Below are positions 1 through 8,384 of a DNA stretch of 64,000 bases, in pieces. A program made the translations under genes and the position numbers. The notes under the pieces were generated by a model. It searched no databases, was not told where the DNA came from, and saw nothing but the letters and a program-made list of their open reading frames with translations. Source of the DNA: Gammaproteobacteria bacterium UBA2675 (GTDB lineage: Bacteria > Pseudomonadota > Gammaproteobacteria > Pseudomonadales > Pseudohongiellaceae); the NCBI GenBank assembly GCA_002354805.1, contig DEMH01000009.1, positions 310,001-374,000 of the forward strand, given 5' to 3'. Positions within the stretch are counted from its first letter, which is position 1. Every line of letters begins with the position of its first letter.

Positions 1-1
1 G

Positions 2-877
2 TCACTGTGCTGTCTGCTGAGCGGAGGACATCTGCTGCTGGAAGACCTGCCCGGTATGGGAAAAACCACCTTGGCACATGCTCTGGCTGGTGTGATGGGG
101 CTCAGCTTCCGACGTATCCAGTTTACCAGCGACCTGCTGCCTGCCGACATCCTGGGCGGCTCAGTGTTCGACCCGGCAACAGCGACATTTCACTTTCACG
201 AAGGGCCGGTTTTCTGCCAGGTGCTGATGGCCGACGAAATAAACCGTGCCACACCGCGGACCCAGAGTGCGTTGCTGGAAGCCATGGAGGAGGGGCAGGT
301 ATCACTTGATGGTGAGACCCGTTCCCTGCCAGAACCATTTTTTGTCATTGCCACTCAAAATCCGTCCGAACTGGCGGGGACCTATCCCTTGCCGGAGTCG
401 CAGACAGACCGCTTTTTGATGCGCCTGTCGCTCGGTTATCCCTCGGCTATTGCCGAGCGCGAACTGCTGGCGCAGCCCGACCAGCGCCTTAAACCACTCA
501 ATATGACGGCCTGTCTCAGCGTAACTGATCTGCAGGAATGGCAACAGCACCTGTCCGAAACCCATCTGAGTGAGTCCGTTCTGGACTACATCCAGCGTCT
601 GATCGACTTCTCCCGACAGAGCAAACGCATTCAGCTCGGGCTGTCTCCCCGCGGCGGTCTCGCCATAGTACGTGCCGCCCGCTGTCATGCGCGTATGGCT
701 GGTCGCGACCATGTCACACCGGATGACGTGCAGGCGATATTCCCCGCCGTCGCCGATCACCGCTTGCGTGCTGCCGACCACGTTGTTCCGGTGGGCGACT
801 ATTCTGACAATTCAACGGCCCATCACCGGACACTGGCGCAATGGATACTGGACTCAGTCGACGTGTTGCAGGCCTGA
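2..877 (+). CDS. MoxR-family AAA+ ATPase (5' end outside window)
   Basis: The reading frame is open from the window edge, so the start lies upstream; the ATG at 56 falls inside the Walker A loop (LPGMGKTT) and cannot be the true start. A Walker B segment (ADEINRATPRTQSALLEAMEE region) and a sensor motif (IATQNPSE) follow, then the C-terminal lid domain. MoxR ATPases are thought to act as chaperone-like factors that help partner proteins mature, often ones with VWA or DUF58 domains. The next two genes overlap it on the same strand and are DUF58 and transglutaminase proteins, the usual MoxR operon order in gammaproteobacteria. Family assignment is firm; the client is unknown. Confidence 0.95.
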   Translation, partial: SLCCLLSGGHLLLEDLPGMGKTTLAHALAGVMGLSFRRIQFTSDLLPADILGGSVFDPATATFHFHEGPVFCQVLMADEINRATPRTQSALLEAMEEGQVSLDGETRSLPEPFFVIATQNPSELAGTYPLPESQTDRFLMRLSLGYPSAIAERELLAQPDQRLKPLNMTACLSVTDLQEWQQHLSETHLSESVLDYIQRLIDFSRQSKRIQLGLSPRGGLAIVRAARCHARMAGRDHVTPDDVQAIFPAVADHRLRAADHVVPVGDYSDNSTAHHRTLAQWILDSVDVLQA

Positions 878-1923
878 CTCGAATCTTTCGACGCCCCGGT
901 GCCCGCAGGCGCGGGCGCAAGGCGGAGACTCGCGCGCCTGTCATCGGCAAGCTGCAGCTGGGCCAGCGCACCATCTACATCCTGCCGACCATTCAGGGAG
1001 CGCTATTTGCGCTGGGCGGAACGACCGTCCTGCTGGTGGGTTTTGCTGACCGCAACCCAATAACCGTGGTGCTGGCCACCGCCATGCTCAGTCTTTTTCT
1101 GCTGAGCCTGGTGCTGTGTTATCGCAATCTCAGCGGGCTGACTTTACAGGCCTCAGAAGCAAACGAGCCCGGCAACCCCAGCGCACGCTGTTTTACCGGT
1201 GAGCAGGCAAGCTTCATACTCACCCTGTCGGCTGCCGGTCGCCGCCGTGCGCACCAGGATCTGCTGCTGGGGTTTTCACCTAAAGAAGTGCAGCCGCTGG
1301 AAGTTGCACCCGGCGCTGTCATATCTGCGACGCTGACGGCGCCCGCCGAGAAACGCGGCCTGATGGCCGCACCCCGCCTGCATCTGCGTACCCGCTACCC
1401 GGCCGGGCTGTGGCAGGCCTGGAGTCGGCCCGATCTGGCCATGAACTGTCTGGTGTATCCGCGGCCCCAGCAGTGCATCCTGCCACCCAGCGCCATGCGT
1501 GTCCCGGCCCATGCCCAGGGCCAGCAGTCGGGTGCCAGAAAACAGGGTGTTGATGACTTTCTGGGGCTGCGCAGCTATCAGTCTGGTGACAGTCGCCGCC
1601 ATATTGCCTGGCGCTCGCTGGCACGCGGACAGGGCCTGAAAACCAAACAGTTTGCCCAGGAAGCCGATCCGGAAGTGCATCTGTCCTTCGAGCCCTTCAA
1701 AGGCCGCGAGCCGGAAGATATTCTCGGCTGCCTGTCGTTTCAGGTACTGCAGCTCAGTCATCAGCAGAAACGTATCGGCATGACACTGCCGGCGACGCAG
1801 GCTGAGGACGAAAAGCCTGCTGGAGACAGCACGCACCAGATAGCGCGCCCGCTACATATCAAAGCCGATCAGGGCGAAGCACACAAACACTCTCTGCTGC
1901 AGGCGCTGGCATTATGGGCATGA
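841..1923 (+). CDS. DUF58 domain-containing protein
   Basis: This 360-residue protein starts inside the 3' end of the MoxR gene (37-base overlap), which suggests translational coupling. A basic N-terminus is followed by two closely spaced membrane segments (about residues 50-95). The C-terminal half carries the DUF58 signature, with the DDFLGLRSYQSGDSRRHIAW-type segment around residues 240-260 followed by KTKQF. In this family that region resembles a VWA-like fold presumed to interact with the MoxR ATPase. Its biochemical role is not established. The gene overlaps the downstream transglutaminase gene by 10 bases, completing a tight three-gene operon. Confidence 0.93.
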   Translation: MDTGLSRRVAGLTRIFRRPGARRRGRKAETRAPVIGKLQLGQRTIYILPTIQGALFALGGTTVLLVGFADRNPITVVLATAMLSLFLLSLVLCYRNLSGLTLQASEANEPGNPSARCFTGEQASFILTLSAAGRRRAHQDLLLGFSPKEVQPLEVAPGAVISATLTAPAEKRGLMAAPRLHLRTRYPAGLWQAWSRPDLAMNCLVYPRPQQCILPPSAMRVPAHAQGQQSGARKQGVDDFLGLRSYQSGDSRRHIAWRSLARGQGLKTKQFAQEADPEVHLSFEPFKGREPEDILGCLSFQVLQLSHQQKRIGMTLPATQAEDEKPAGDSTHQIARPLHIKADQGEAHKHSLLQALALWA

Positions 1924-3746
1924 ATACACAGGCAGACGGAGCCCAGCCCGACAAGGCCGACCTGGTCATACCCGCGACCCTGATGGCTGCCATCATGCTG
2001 ATTCTGCCGCCATTGCAGGCACAGCCCTGGTGGCTGGTGCTGCCCTGCCTGATCTGTCTGATCCTGCGCTGGCCGCTGTTTGCTTTTGCATTGCTGTTTG
2101 GCGCCATGACCTATGCAGACAGCTGGCTGGTGGCCGTCTACTATATGGGATTGAGCCTGCTGTTGTTGATGCGCATGCACACAAATCGGGATGCTGGCAG
2201 TCTAGTGCAGCTTGGCAGTGCGTTGCGCCAGATATTGCTGGCCCTTCCCATTTTTGTAGTCTTGCTGGTGTTGTTGATTGCCGCCGGTGCCCGCTGGTCT
2301 GACCGCAGCTCAGTCAACAGCGCAGCCACTGGCGTCAGCGAAACCATGACGCCTGGCGAAGTCAGCGAACTGGTAAACGACCGTAACCTGGCCATGCGCG
2401 TACGCTTTACCGAAAGCGAGGCCAGCGACCAGCTGGAGGCGCCTGATCTGTACTGGCGGGGGCTGGTACTGGAGAACTTTGACGGCCAGACCTGGTCACG
2501 CCATATTCCCATGCAGTTAACACTGGATCCGATACCGGACGATGTGCCAGCGCAGGACCGTCTGCAGTATCTGGTGGCGCTGGAGCCGTCCTGGCGCTTC
2601 TGGCTATACGGTCTGCACCAGGCCTATACCATGTTGCCGCAGACCTATCGGGACGAGCGCGGCGTGCTGGTCACCGATATCATGATCCGCCAGCGCTTGC
2701 GCTACCCCGTTACCTCCATACCGCCAACCCCTGAGCTGCAACTCGATCGACGCACAAGGCAACGCAATCTGGACCTGCCAGAGGGCAGCAATCCCCAGAC
2801 ACGTCAATGGGTAGACTCGCTGCGCAGCCAGCATGCAGATGACCACGCTTTTACAGAGGCGGTTTTACGACTCTTCAATGAGCAGGAATACTTCTACACA
2901 CTGACACCACCCATCAACAGCGAGCACAGCGTTGATGACTTTCTGTTTAACACCCGGCAGGGCTACTGCGAGCACTATGCCGGCGCCATGGCATTCATGC
3001 TGCGCGCAGCGGGGATTCCTACACGGATTGTGACTGGTTACCAGGGCGGTCAGTACAACGCCCTGACCGGGCACTGGTCAGTCTACGAATACAACGCCCA
3101 CGCCTGGATAGAGGCCTGGTACCCCGATACCGGCTGGCAGCGTCTGGATCCGACCGCCTATATCGCACCCGAACGCATCCTGCTGGGAATGGACGCCTGG
3201 CTATCGACGCTGAGCAGTGAGGCACGATCCGAACTCGACACAGACACCCGCGTACGCATGCGCCTGGCGGAGATCCCCGGTTACCAGTCCGTGCGCACCG
3301 CACTGGACGCACTGGAGTTTGGCTGGACGCTCAGCATCTACGACAACGAAGGCAACATCCGCACCGAAGAGCTAAGCGACTGGCTGGAACGCCAGGGCCT
3401 CGGCAATCTGCCACTCTGGCTGCTGGCGCTATTGCTGCTCGCCGTCGGCGCCCGCGCCATGTGGGGCAGCCAGCTCAAAAACCAGCGCGTGTCGCCAGCC
3501 GTCAAAAGCTATCTGCGACTGAATGCAAAACTGCAAAAGCAAGACCTAGGCCGCCAGCCCGGTGAGACGATGGCCGCGCATCTGGAACGTGTTGGTAAAA
3601 ACAGGCCAGAAAACTTCGACCAATGGCAAAAACTCGGTAGTATGTTCTCTGATGCTGAATATGGGCGGGGCGATATCGAAGCCGTGCGACGCTATGCAAG
3701 AGAGCTGATGCGTTCGCTCAAATACACTAGCCATTTGGCTAATTGA
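1914..3746 (+). CDS. tgpA: TgpA-type membrane transglutaminase-like protein (DUF3488/DUF4129)
   Basis: The 610-residue protein has five to six N-terminal membrane segments, a periplasmic transglutaminase-core domain and a further membrane helix near residues 495-515 (LPLWLLALLLLAVGA), then a cytoplasmic tail. The expected catalytic triad is visible: Cys352 in GYCEHYAGAM, His396 in YNAHAWIEAW and Asp412 in RLDPTA. P. aeruginosa TgpA, which sits in the same MoxR-DUF58 context, is reported as essential with a periplasmic transglutaminase domain. The substrate is probably in the envelope but cannot be read from sequence. The start overlaps the upstream gene. It is the last gene of the operon, and base composition changes sharply just after it. 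Confidence 0.92.
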   Translation: MGMNTQADGAQPDKADLVIPATLMAAIMLILPPLQAQPWWLVLPCLICLILRWPLFAFALLFGAMTYADSWLVAVYYMGLSLLLLMRMHTNRDAGSLVQLGSALRQILLALPIFVVLLVLLIAAGARWSDRSSVNSAATGVSETMTPGEVSELVNDRNLAMRVRFTESEASDQLEAPDLYWRGLVLENFDGQTWSRHIPMQLTLDPIPDDVPAQDRLQYLVALEPSWRFWLYGLHQAYTMLPQTYRDERGVLVTDIMIRQRLRYPVTSIPPTPELQLDRRTRQRNLDLPEGSNPQTRQWVDSLRSQHADDHAFTEAVLRLFNEQEYFYTLTPPINSEHSVDDFLFNTRQGYCEHYAGAMAFMLRAAGIPTRIVTGYQGGQYNALTGHWSVYEYNAHAWIEAWYPDTGWQRLDPTAYIAPERILLGMDAWLSTLSSEARSELDTDTRVRMRLAEIPGYQSVRTALDALEFGWTLSIYDNEGNIRTEELSDWLERQGLGNLPLWLLALLLLAVGARAMWGSQLKNQRVSPAVKSYLRLNAKLQKQDLGRQPGETMAAHLERVGKNRPENFDQWQKLGSMFSDAEYGRGDIEAVRRYARELMRSLKYTSHLAN

Positions 3747-3865
3747 ATTGCTGGGTGAGCGGGTTAGCTTGCATGGGTTGTGGTGGATAGTGTGCGTGCG
3801 CGGTGAAATGGGGAAGTGTGCTGGAACACTATACAAATGTTAAAGCATAAGAGGGCATAGATAGA

Positions 3866-4705
3866 GTGGCCAAGAAGAAAAAAGAAGAAATGGATGCTTT
3901 GCTATTCATTGACACAAACATACTCCTGGACTTCTACAGAGATAGGAAGTCAGACATAAGTATGAAATTTCTGGAGCAGATAGAAGCCTGTAAAGATAGA
4001 CTTATTCTAGGCTCTCAGATAGAGATGGAATACAAGAAGAATAGACAGCATGTCATTCTTGAGAGCTTGGGAAGATTTGGAACACCGGACTGGGGAAAGC
4101 TCAGCGCTCCGGCTCTTGTATCCGAAACGCAAGCAGCTGGAATGATAGAGAAGCACCGAAAAGAGTTAGTAAAACAACAGAAAATACTTACCGAGAAAAT
4201 TCAAGGCATTCTAGAGAAGCCTGGAACTCAGGATGAAGTATACAAGGTTCTACAGCGTGTTTTTAAACATGACAGTCCATATAATCTCAATAGAGCAGAT
4301 AAGAGAAGGTTTGCTATTCGAAGACTAGCGAGAAAAAGATTTTCTCTTGGTTACCCACCTCGGAAGAAAAATGATACCTCGTATGGTGATGCGATAAATT
4401 GGGAGTGGTTAGTCCAATGCTCAATTGATAGCGGAAAGGATATCGTAATTGTTACGCGCGATAGCGATTACGGGGTAGTTTACAAGGATTCTTCATATTT
4501 AAATGACTGGCTTTCACAAGAGTTTAAACAGAGAGTGAGCCAAAAAAGAAAGTTGAAATTGACTGCTAGCCTTTCAGAAGGGCTAAAAATTGTCCACGCG
4601 AAAGTCACAAAAGAAATGGAAGAGGCGGAGAAGGTAATGTTATCTGATCTTTGGTCTCGCCTCTTAACATTAGATGATATAGAGCCTGAGCAGGATGTGC
4701 TTTAA
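3866..4705 (+). CDS. PIN-like domain protein (DUF4935 type)
   Basis: This 279-residue protein begins at a GTG; AGAGGG lies about ten bases upstream, and an ATG at 3890 is the alternative. The N-terminus LLFIDTNILLDFYRD carries the first conserved acidic residue of PIN-type ribonucleases. A later segment has SYGDAINWEWL and then IVIVTRDSDYG, which supply the other acidic positions expected of this metal-dependent nuclease fold. The middle is lysine-rich and helical. DUF4935 PIN-like proteins are found on mobile elements and are generally presumed RNA-cleaving; no antitoxin gene is adjacent. The stop codon lies in the 5' arm of the first attC site, so it is the first recognisable cassette. Base composition is markedly AT-rich compared with the preceding operon. 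RNase or toxin activity is inference. Confidence 0.85.
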   Translation: MAKKKKEEMDALLFIDTNILLDFYRDRKSDISMKFLEQIEACKDRLILGSQIEMEYKKNRQHVILESLGRFGTPDWGKLSAPALVSETQAAGMIEKHRKELVKQQKILTEKIQGILEKPGTQDEVYKVLQRVFKHDSPYNLNRADKRRFAIRRLARKRFSLGYPPRKKNDTSYGDAINWEWLVQCSIDSGKDIVIVTRDSDYGVVYKDSSYLNDWLSQEFKQRVSQKRKLKLTASLSEGLKIVHAKVTKEMEEAEKVMLSDLWSRLLTLDDIEPEQDVL

Positions 4706-4756
4706 CAATCGCTTGCAAAATGACGCGCAAGCGCGCATTTGAAGCGGGCGTTAGAT
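4700..4756 (+). repeat. attC-like recombination site 1
   Basis: The 5' arm CTTTAAC (4700-4706) contains the PIN gene stop codon, and the 3' arm GTTAGAT (4750-4756) fits GTTRRRY. The inner arms CGCTTGCAAAATG and CATTTGAAGCG pair except for an unpaired G after CGCTT and one extra A, as in known attC sites. The short central region CGCGCAAGCGCG can form its own small stem. Confidence 0.8.
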
Positions 4757-4774
4757 TTCAATCCGGGAGACGTT

Positions 4775-5824
4775 GTGAAAGAGACAGAATATCCAGGCGG
4801 CTCAAAATCTCGCGTAAATCGCGCTGGTGATGCCGTCCGAAAAGGAAATGCCTCAGAGGGTGATTTAGCCGCTATTGAAGAATGGCGCGCGGCCCACCGT
4901 GCCGTTCTGAATACTTTTCAAGCAATATTGCGAATTAGATTGCGCGGAAAAAACGTAGTTGTTGCGCAGCGACATAAAAGAAAAAACACGATCTTCGATA
5001 AGTTGCAACGACTACCAAAAATGCAGCTAGCGCGAATGGATGATGTTGCTGGCTGCCGGTTGATATTTAGAAGCATAGAGGAAATGCATAATTTCCGAGA
5101 TGAGTTTCATAAAGCGCGTTTCAATCACAAAATGCGCAATGAGAGAGATAAATATGACTATATTACCCGGCCAAAAAATACGGGGTATCGCGGGATCCAC
5201 GATGTATATGAATACGATGTTAATTCCGAGGCAGGAAAGGGACTTAAAGGGCTTTATATAGAGCTTCAATATAGAACTTTAGTTCATCATGCTTGGGCTA
5301 CAGCTGTTGAGGTGGTTGGGTTTATAACAGAAAGCCAGCCGAAATTTGAAAAAGGAGATGATCGATATCGCCTAGCTATGGCTTATGCTAGCGAGATACT
5401 AGCGAGATCCCATGAAAATCTAAAAGGGCCATTTCCTGATATGTCAGACCGAGATCTTTTAGCGGCATTTCTAGAGATCGATCAAGACATATTCCTTATG
5501 CAAACACTTCGGGGCTTAAATCAGGCAAAAAGTAGTATCTCTGATAAAAAGAACAACATATTAATCTTTTCACCTGATGGAGAGCTTACCGTTAAAAGCT
5601 ACAGAGATGCTACTGACGCATTGAGAGATCTATTCGAACTGGAAAAAGACCTGCCCGGACACGATATTGTTCTCGTTCGTGCGGACTCTAGCGAAGAGGT
5701 GAGAACAGCTTTTCGTAACTACTTCAATGATGCTCGTGAGTTTGTCAGATTGATGGATGCAGGTTGTGCAAAGCTCAGCGGCCATGTACCCAAGCGAATA
5801 TTCCGGTCTCGCGCAAAAAAATGA
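4775..5824 (+). CDS. RelA/SpoT-domain nucleotidyltransferase, no hydrolase domain
   Basis: The open frame reaches back to a TTG at 4739, but that lies inside the attC site. I chose the GTG at 4775, which has GGGAGA just upstream and gives 349 residues. The RelA/SpoT nucleotidyltransferase core is clear: RHKRKNTIFDKL, then DDVAGCRLIF, YDYITRPKNTGYRGIH, and IELQYRTLVHHAWATAVEV, matching the conserved K, D-G-R, Y-x-K-x-x-GYR-x-H and E-x-Q-x-R-T-x-x-H-x-W-A positions. No HD hydrolase, TGS or ACT domain is present. A C-terminal extension of roughly 150 residues is not recognised. Such single-domain proteins make (p)ppGpp, or in toxic variants modify adenine nucleotides or tRNA. Which reaction applies here cannot be decided. 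It sits as its own cassette between two attC sites. Confidence 0.85.
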   Translation: MKETEYPGGSKSRVNRAGDAVRKGNASEGDLAAIEEWRAAHRAVLNTFQAILRIRLRGKNVVVAQRHKRKNTIFDKLQRLPKMQLARMDDVAGCRLIFRSIEEMHNFRDEFHKARFNHKMRNERDKYDYITRPKNTGYRGIHDVYEYDVNSEAGKGLKGLYIELQYRTLVHHAWATAVEVVGFITESQPKFEKGDDRYRLAMAYASEILARSHENLKGPFPDMSDRDLLAAFLEIDQDIFLMQTLRGLNQAKSSISDKKNNILIFSPDGELTVKSYRDATDALRDLFELEKDLPGHDIVLVRADSSEEVRTAFRNYFNDAREFVRLMDAGCAKLSGHVPKRIFRSRAKK

Positions 5825-5825
5825 A

Positions 5826-5897
5826 ATCTAACAATTTGCTGCACGCAGAAAAATTACTCGCTTCGCTCGCAATTTTCCGGTGAGCAAAGCGTTAGGC
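5826..5897 (+). repeat. attC-like recombination site 2
   Basis: The outer arms are ATCTAAC (5826-5832) and GTTAGGC (5891-5897), and both match consensus. The inner arms TTTGCTGCAC and GTGAGCAAA pair with one extrahelical G. The interior folds further through GAAAAATT and AATTTTC. This is the most canonical site of the array. It starts two bases after the RelA/SpoT gene stop. Confidence 0.88.
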
Positions 5898-5908
5898 GCT
5901 TTGGCGCG

Positions 5909-6694
5909 ATGTCTACAACTGATACGGAAAGGACGGGTTCATTGAACGATTCGAAGCAGTATCAATCTATACAGAGGTATGTACGTGCCGGGGGCGCCCT
6001 CTATCTATACATCATTTTTGCTGGAATATTTGCCGAAGTTTTTGTGCGCTCCCAACTTGTGGTGAGCGGTGACACTTCAGCCACAGCAGCGAACATTCTC
6101 GCTTCAGAATTCTTGTTTAGGGCTGGCTTATCGGCCGAGCTACTCATGCTCATATGTGACGTGTCGTTGGCGCTAATCTTCTTTCTGGTGCTAAGGCCAG
6201 TAAGTTTTTTGCTGGCATTGTTCGCAGCGTCTCTAAGACTCGTGATGGTCGCAGTCTCAAGCACGAATCTGCTCAATCATATGGACGCACTCCTTTGGCT
6301 TAACGGTACGTCTGGGCCTGAGGTGCTGGGTTCAAATGAAGTGCAGGCGCTCGCGTATCACTCGTTACGGTCTCATGCATTTGGCTACCACCTGGCACTT
6401 GTCTTTTTCGGCTTTTATTGCGTAACGCTAGGCGCGTTGATCGTACGCAGTGAAGTTCTACCGAAACTCCTGGGGTATTTATTGATCTTGGCTGGCGTGT
6501 GCTATCTGGCCAATAGTTTCGGCAGCATTCTAGCTGTCGAGGCAATCTCAAAGATTGGGCCGGCCATTTTGCTCCCAGCGCTTGTTGCAGAGTTATCTTT
6601 GGCGCTGTGGATGCTCATCAAAGGTATCAATATTGAGAAGTGGAGAATGTTCCAGCGGGCCATGCCTGGAGGCTTAGGTGAAGCACGCGCCTAA
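5909..6694 (+). CDS. DUF4386 multi-pass membrane protein
   Basis: A 261-residue protein with about six to seven hydrophobic segments from residue 30 to the end, and the layout of DUF4386 proteins: GGALYLYIIFAGIFAE near the start, a middle segment with ASLRLVMVAVSSTNLLN, and SHAFGYHLALVFFGFYC later. The function of DUF4386 is unknown. The start lies eleven bases after attC site 2, and the stop codon TAA is part of the 5' arm of site 3, so the gene fills exactly one cassette. A strong ribosome-binding site is not visible ahead of the ATG; an internal start would remove only part of the hydrophilic N-terminal 25 residues. Confidence 0.82.
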   Translation: MSTTDTERTGSLNDSKQYQSIQRYVRAGGALYLYIIFAGIFAEVFVRSQLVVSGDTSATAANILASEFLFRAGLSAELLMLICDVSLALIFFLVLRPVSFLLALFAASLRLVMVAVSSTNLLNHMDALLWLNGTSGPEVLGSNEVQALAYHSLRSHAFGYHLALVFFGFYCVTLGALIVRSEVLPKLLGYLLILAGVCYLANSFGSILAVEAISKIGPAILLPALVAELSLALWMLIKGINIEKWRMFQRAMPGGLGEARA

Positions 6695-6740
6695 CAATGT
6701 GTTGCAGCGCCTCAAACGACGCTGAGCTTTGGCGTTATGT
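6689..6740 (+). repeat. attC-like recombination site 3
   Basis: The 5' arm GCCTAAC (6689-6695) matches consensus exactly and includes the preceding stop codon. The 3' arm is GTTATGT (6734-6740), a GTTAT variant. The inner arms GTTGCAGCG and CGCTGAGC pair with one unpaired G. At 52 bases it is the shortest site. The stretch 6741-6886 holds no other recognisable feature. Confidence 0.72.
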
Positions 6741-6901
6741 GGCTAACACCAGCACTACTGCATTGTAAATTTATCGAATATATGCGGAATCTAGAAAAGA
6801 CCAAAACGCCAAGAATCACGTCAAGAATTCTGTATTCTGCAAGAAAAAATTGTCGGTAGTGACACAAAGTATCACGAACTCAAGGTATGCCTGGGGACAC
6901 T

Positions 6902-7600
6902 ATGATTTTTAGCAGATTAAGAAGTTACCTGAGAGAACGGAAATACGGCGTTCTTTTCTTAGAATTTATTATCTTAGTTGTTGGTGTTTATCTTAGTTTG
7001 CAGGCCAATCAATGGCAAAACAACCGGCAGAACCGAGCGATAGAACAACAATATTTAGTTAGGCTTGAAAAAGACTTTGAGAGAAGTAGTACTGCACTCA
7101 TCGAGAGTATTGCAAGAATAGAAATGTCCATAGAAAAATTGGAGCTCAGCCTAGTCATACTTAGCAATGAGAAGCGTGAGGAAGGGGACTATCAAAAGCT
7201 TTTTGATGCACTGCAAAGCTCCAGCATTATGGGTAGTTTTGATGTGTATCTAGCAACGTTCGAAGAGTTAAAAGATACAGGATATATGCGTCTTTTAGAA
7301 TCTACTGAATTGAGGGAGAGCCTGGGGAATGTATGGCAGAAACACGTTACTGTATCGAGAACTAGTGAGATCAGGAATATGCTTCGAGGTAATGCGCTTC
7401 CTGTCATGGCTAAGTATGTAAAACCGCTAAACGGCAATAAGCTCACATTTGATGCAGAATCGTTGGAGAAAGATCCACGCGAACTTTATGTTGCTATGAG
7501 CATAATTCGTTCCAATCTCCAATACGATCTAAATGATTCTGAGCATATGCTAGCTCTAAGTGATCAAACTCTGGACCTTGTTCGCACGCAGATAGATTGA
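6902..7600 (+). CDS. DUF6090-like membrane-anchored protein
   Basis: The ATG at 6902 was chosen over 6887 because GGGGA precedes it and the family begins close to this point. The protein (232 residues) has a basic start (MIFSRLRSYLRERKYG), one membrane helix (VLFLEFIILVVGVYLSLQ, about residues 16-34), a QANQWQNNRQ segment and a long, probably coiled-coil periplasmic or extracytoplasmic domain. This arrangement matches DUF6090 proteins, whose function is not known. No attC follows directly, so it seems to share a cassette with the small gene at 7707. It is one of the most AT-rich genes in the window. Confidence 0.75.
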   Translation: MIFSRLRSYLRERKYGVLFLEFIILVVGVYLSLQANQWQNNRQNRAIEQQYLVRLEKDFERSSTALIESIARIEMSIEKLELSLVILSNEKREEGDYQKLFDALQSSSIMGSFDVYLATFEELKDTGYMRLLESTELRESLGNVWQKHVTVSRTSEIRNMLRGNALPVMAKYVKPLNGNKLTFDAESLEKDPRELYVAMSIIRSNLQYDLNDSEHMLALSDQTLDLVRTQID

Positions 7601-7706
7601 AAGTTAATTTCTTATCGAAAGCCAAAATAGTTTCATATTCATACTTGGAAAGGCATTATAAGACCAGCCAGTCGCGGATTAATATTCAGGAATCTGGAGG
7701 GAATGT

Positions 7707-7913
7707 ATGAGCAAGGGAGGAGGATCGATCTTGAGAAACACTTGGAAAGGATTAGTCGGAGACGTCCTTGTATTCTGCACTGCCTTGCTATTAATGAGTG
7801 TTTTCGCCTTCACTTCCATTTCCAATGCATATCTCATAGTTCTATCAGTGGTGGCAGTCATCGTAGTAGCATTCGTGGTACACAGAAGATCTGGAAATAA
7901 TGCAGATAGCTGA
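7707..7913 (+). CDS. Small two-helix membrane protein
   Basis: A 68-residue protein with GGAGGG a few bases before the start; an overlapping ATG in another frame at 7703 is less likely. After a short polar start it has two hydrophobic segments (about residues 17-35 and 40-59) and a polar tail, RRSGNNADS. I do not recognise a family. It lies between the DUF6090-like gene and attC site 4 and probably shares their cassette. A membrane partner for the DUF6090 protein is possible but unsupported beyond proximity. Confidence 0.6.
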   Translation: MSKGGGSILRNTWKGLVGDVLVFCTALLLMSVFAFTSISNAYLIVLSVVAVIVVAFVVHRRSGNNADS

Positions 7914-7922
7914 GTCTTCGCA

Positions 7923-8000
7923 TCATAACAAGGTGCATCAGTATTCGCCTGGCGGTGCCGGACACCAGCTTTGTTGTCGCTGCTGTGCACGGTGTTATGA
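7923..8000 (+). repeat. attC-like recombination site 4
   Basis: The outer arms TCATAAC (7923-7929) and GTTATGA (7994-8000) are perfect complements. The inner arms GTGCATCAG and CTGTGCAC pair with a single unpaired T. A long central region (about 45 bases) contains CTGG/CCAG-type pairing. The GTTATG ending resembles the ends of Vibrio superintegron repeats. Confidence 0.75.
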
Positions 8001-8027
8001 CTACTTAACTTGAAGGATTTCCTTGGT

Positions 8028-8384
8028 ATGAATGGCCCCGCCCGACATGGATGCATTGTTTACGCTAGAGATGTTAAGAAGCTGTCGAAGTTTTACATTC
8101 AGTATTTCGGCATGAATACGGTGAGAGAGACACCCGAGTTTGTTGCTCTCGAGACAGAAGGTTTCAATCTAATTGTCCACGTTCCACCGATTGAGAGTTT
8201 CGAGACGAAATTCAGCACTGTGAAGCTATTTCTAACGGTAGCTAGCCTGGACAAAGCGCGAGAGACAATCGCAGCATACGGTGGTTCAGTCATGGAGGGA
8301 GAATGGAGCAACCCTGTTTTCAAGGTCTGCAATGTGGAAGATCCAGAAGGTAATCACATACAGATTCGTGAGTTCAAGTCGTAA
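8028..8384 (+). CDS. VOC-superfamily (glyoxalase/bleomycin-resistance-like) protein
   Basis: The start at 8028 is preferred to the TTG at 8010 because AAGGA lies upstream and VOC proteins normally begin here (MNGPARHGCIVYARDVKKLSKFY). At 118 residues it is a single VOC module with two beta-alpha-beta-beta-beta repeats; the C-terminal EDPEGNHIQIREF is the typical last metal-ligand region. VOC proteins include glyoxalases, dioxygenases and drug-binding resistance proteins, and the substrate cannot be assigned. The stop codon lies in the 5' arm of the degenerate attC site 5. VOC genes are common integron cargo. Confidence 0.85.
   Translation: MNGPARHGCIVYARDVKKLSKFYIQYFGMNTVRETPEFVALETEGFNLIVHVPPIESFETKFSTVKLFLTVASLDKARETIAAYGGSVMEGEWSNPVFKVCNVEDPEGNHIQIREFKS

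Noticed and set aside
3737..3767. GGCTAAT...GTTAGC pair just after the TgpA gene, as a possible first attC or attI site
   Set aside because: Only about 31 bases apart, no inner paired arms with an extrahelical base, and the 3' heptamer GTTAGCT breaks the RRR rule. It is too short for an attC site.
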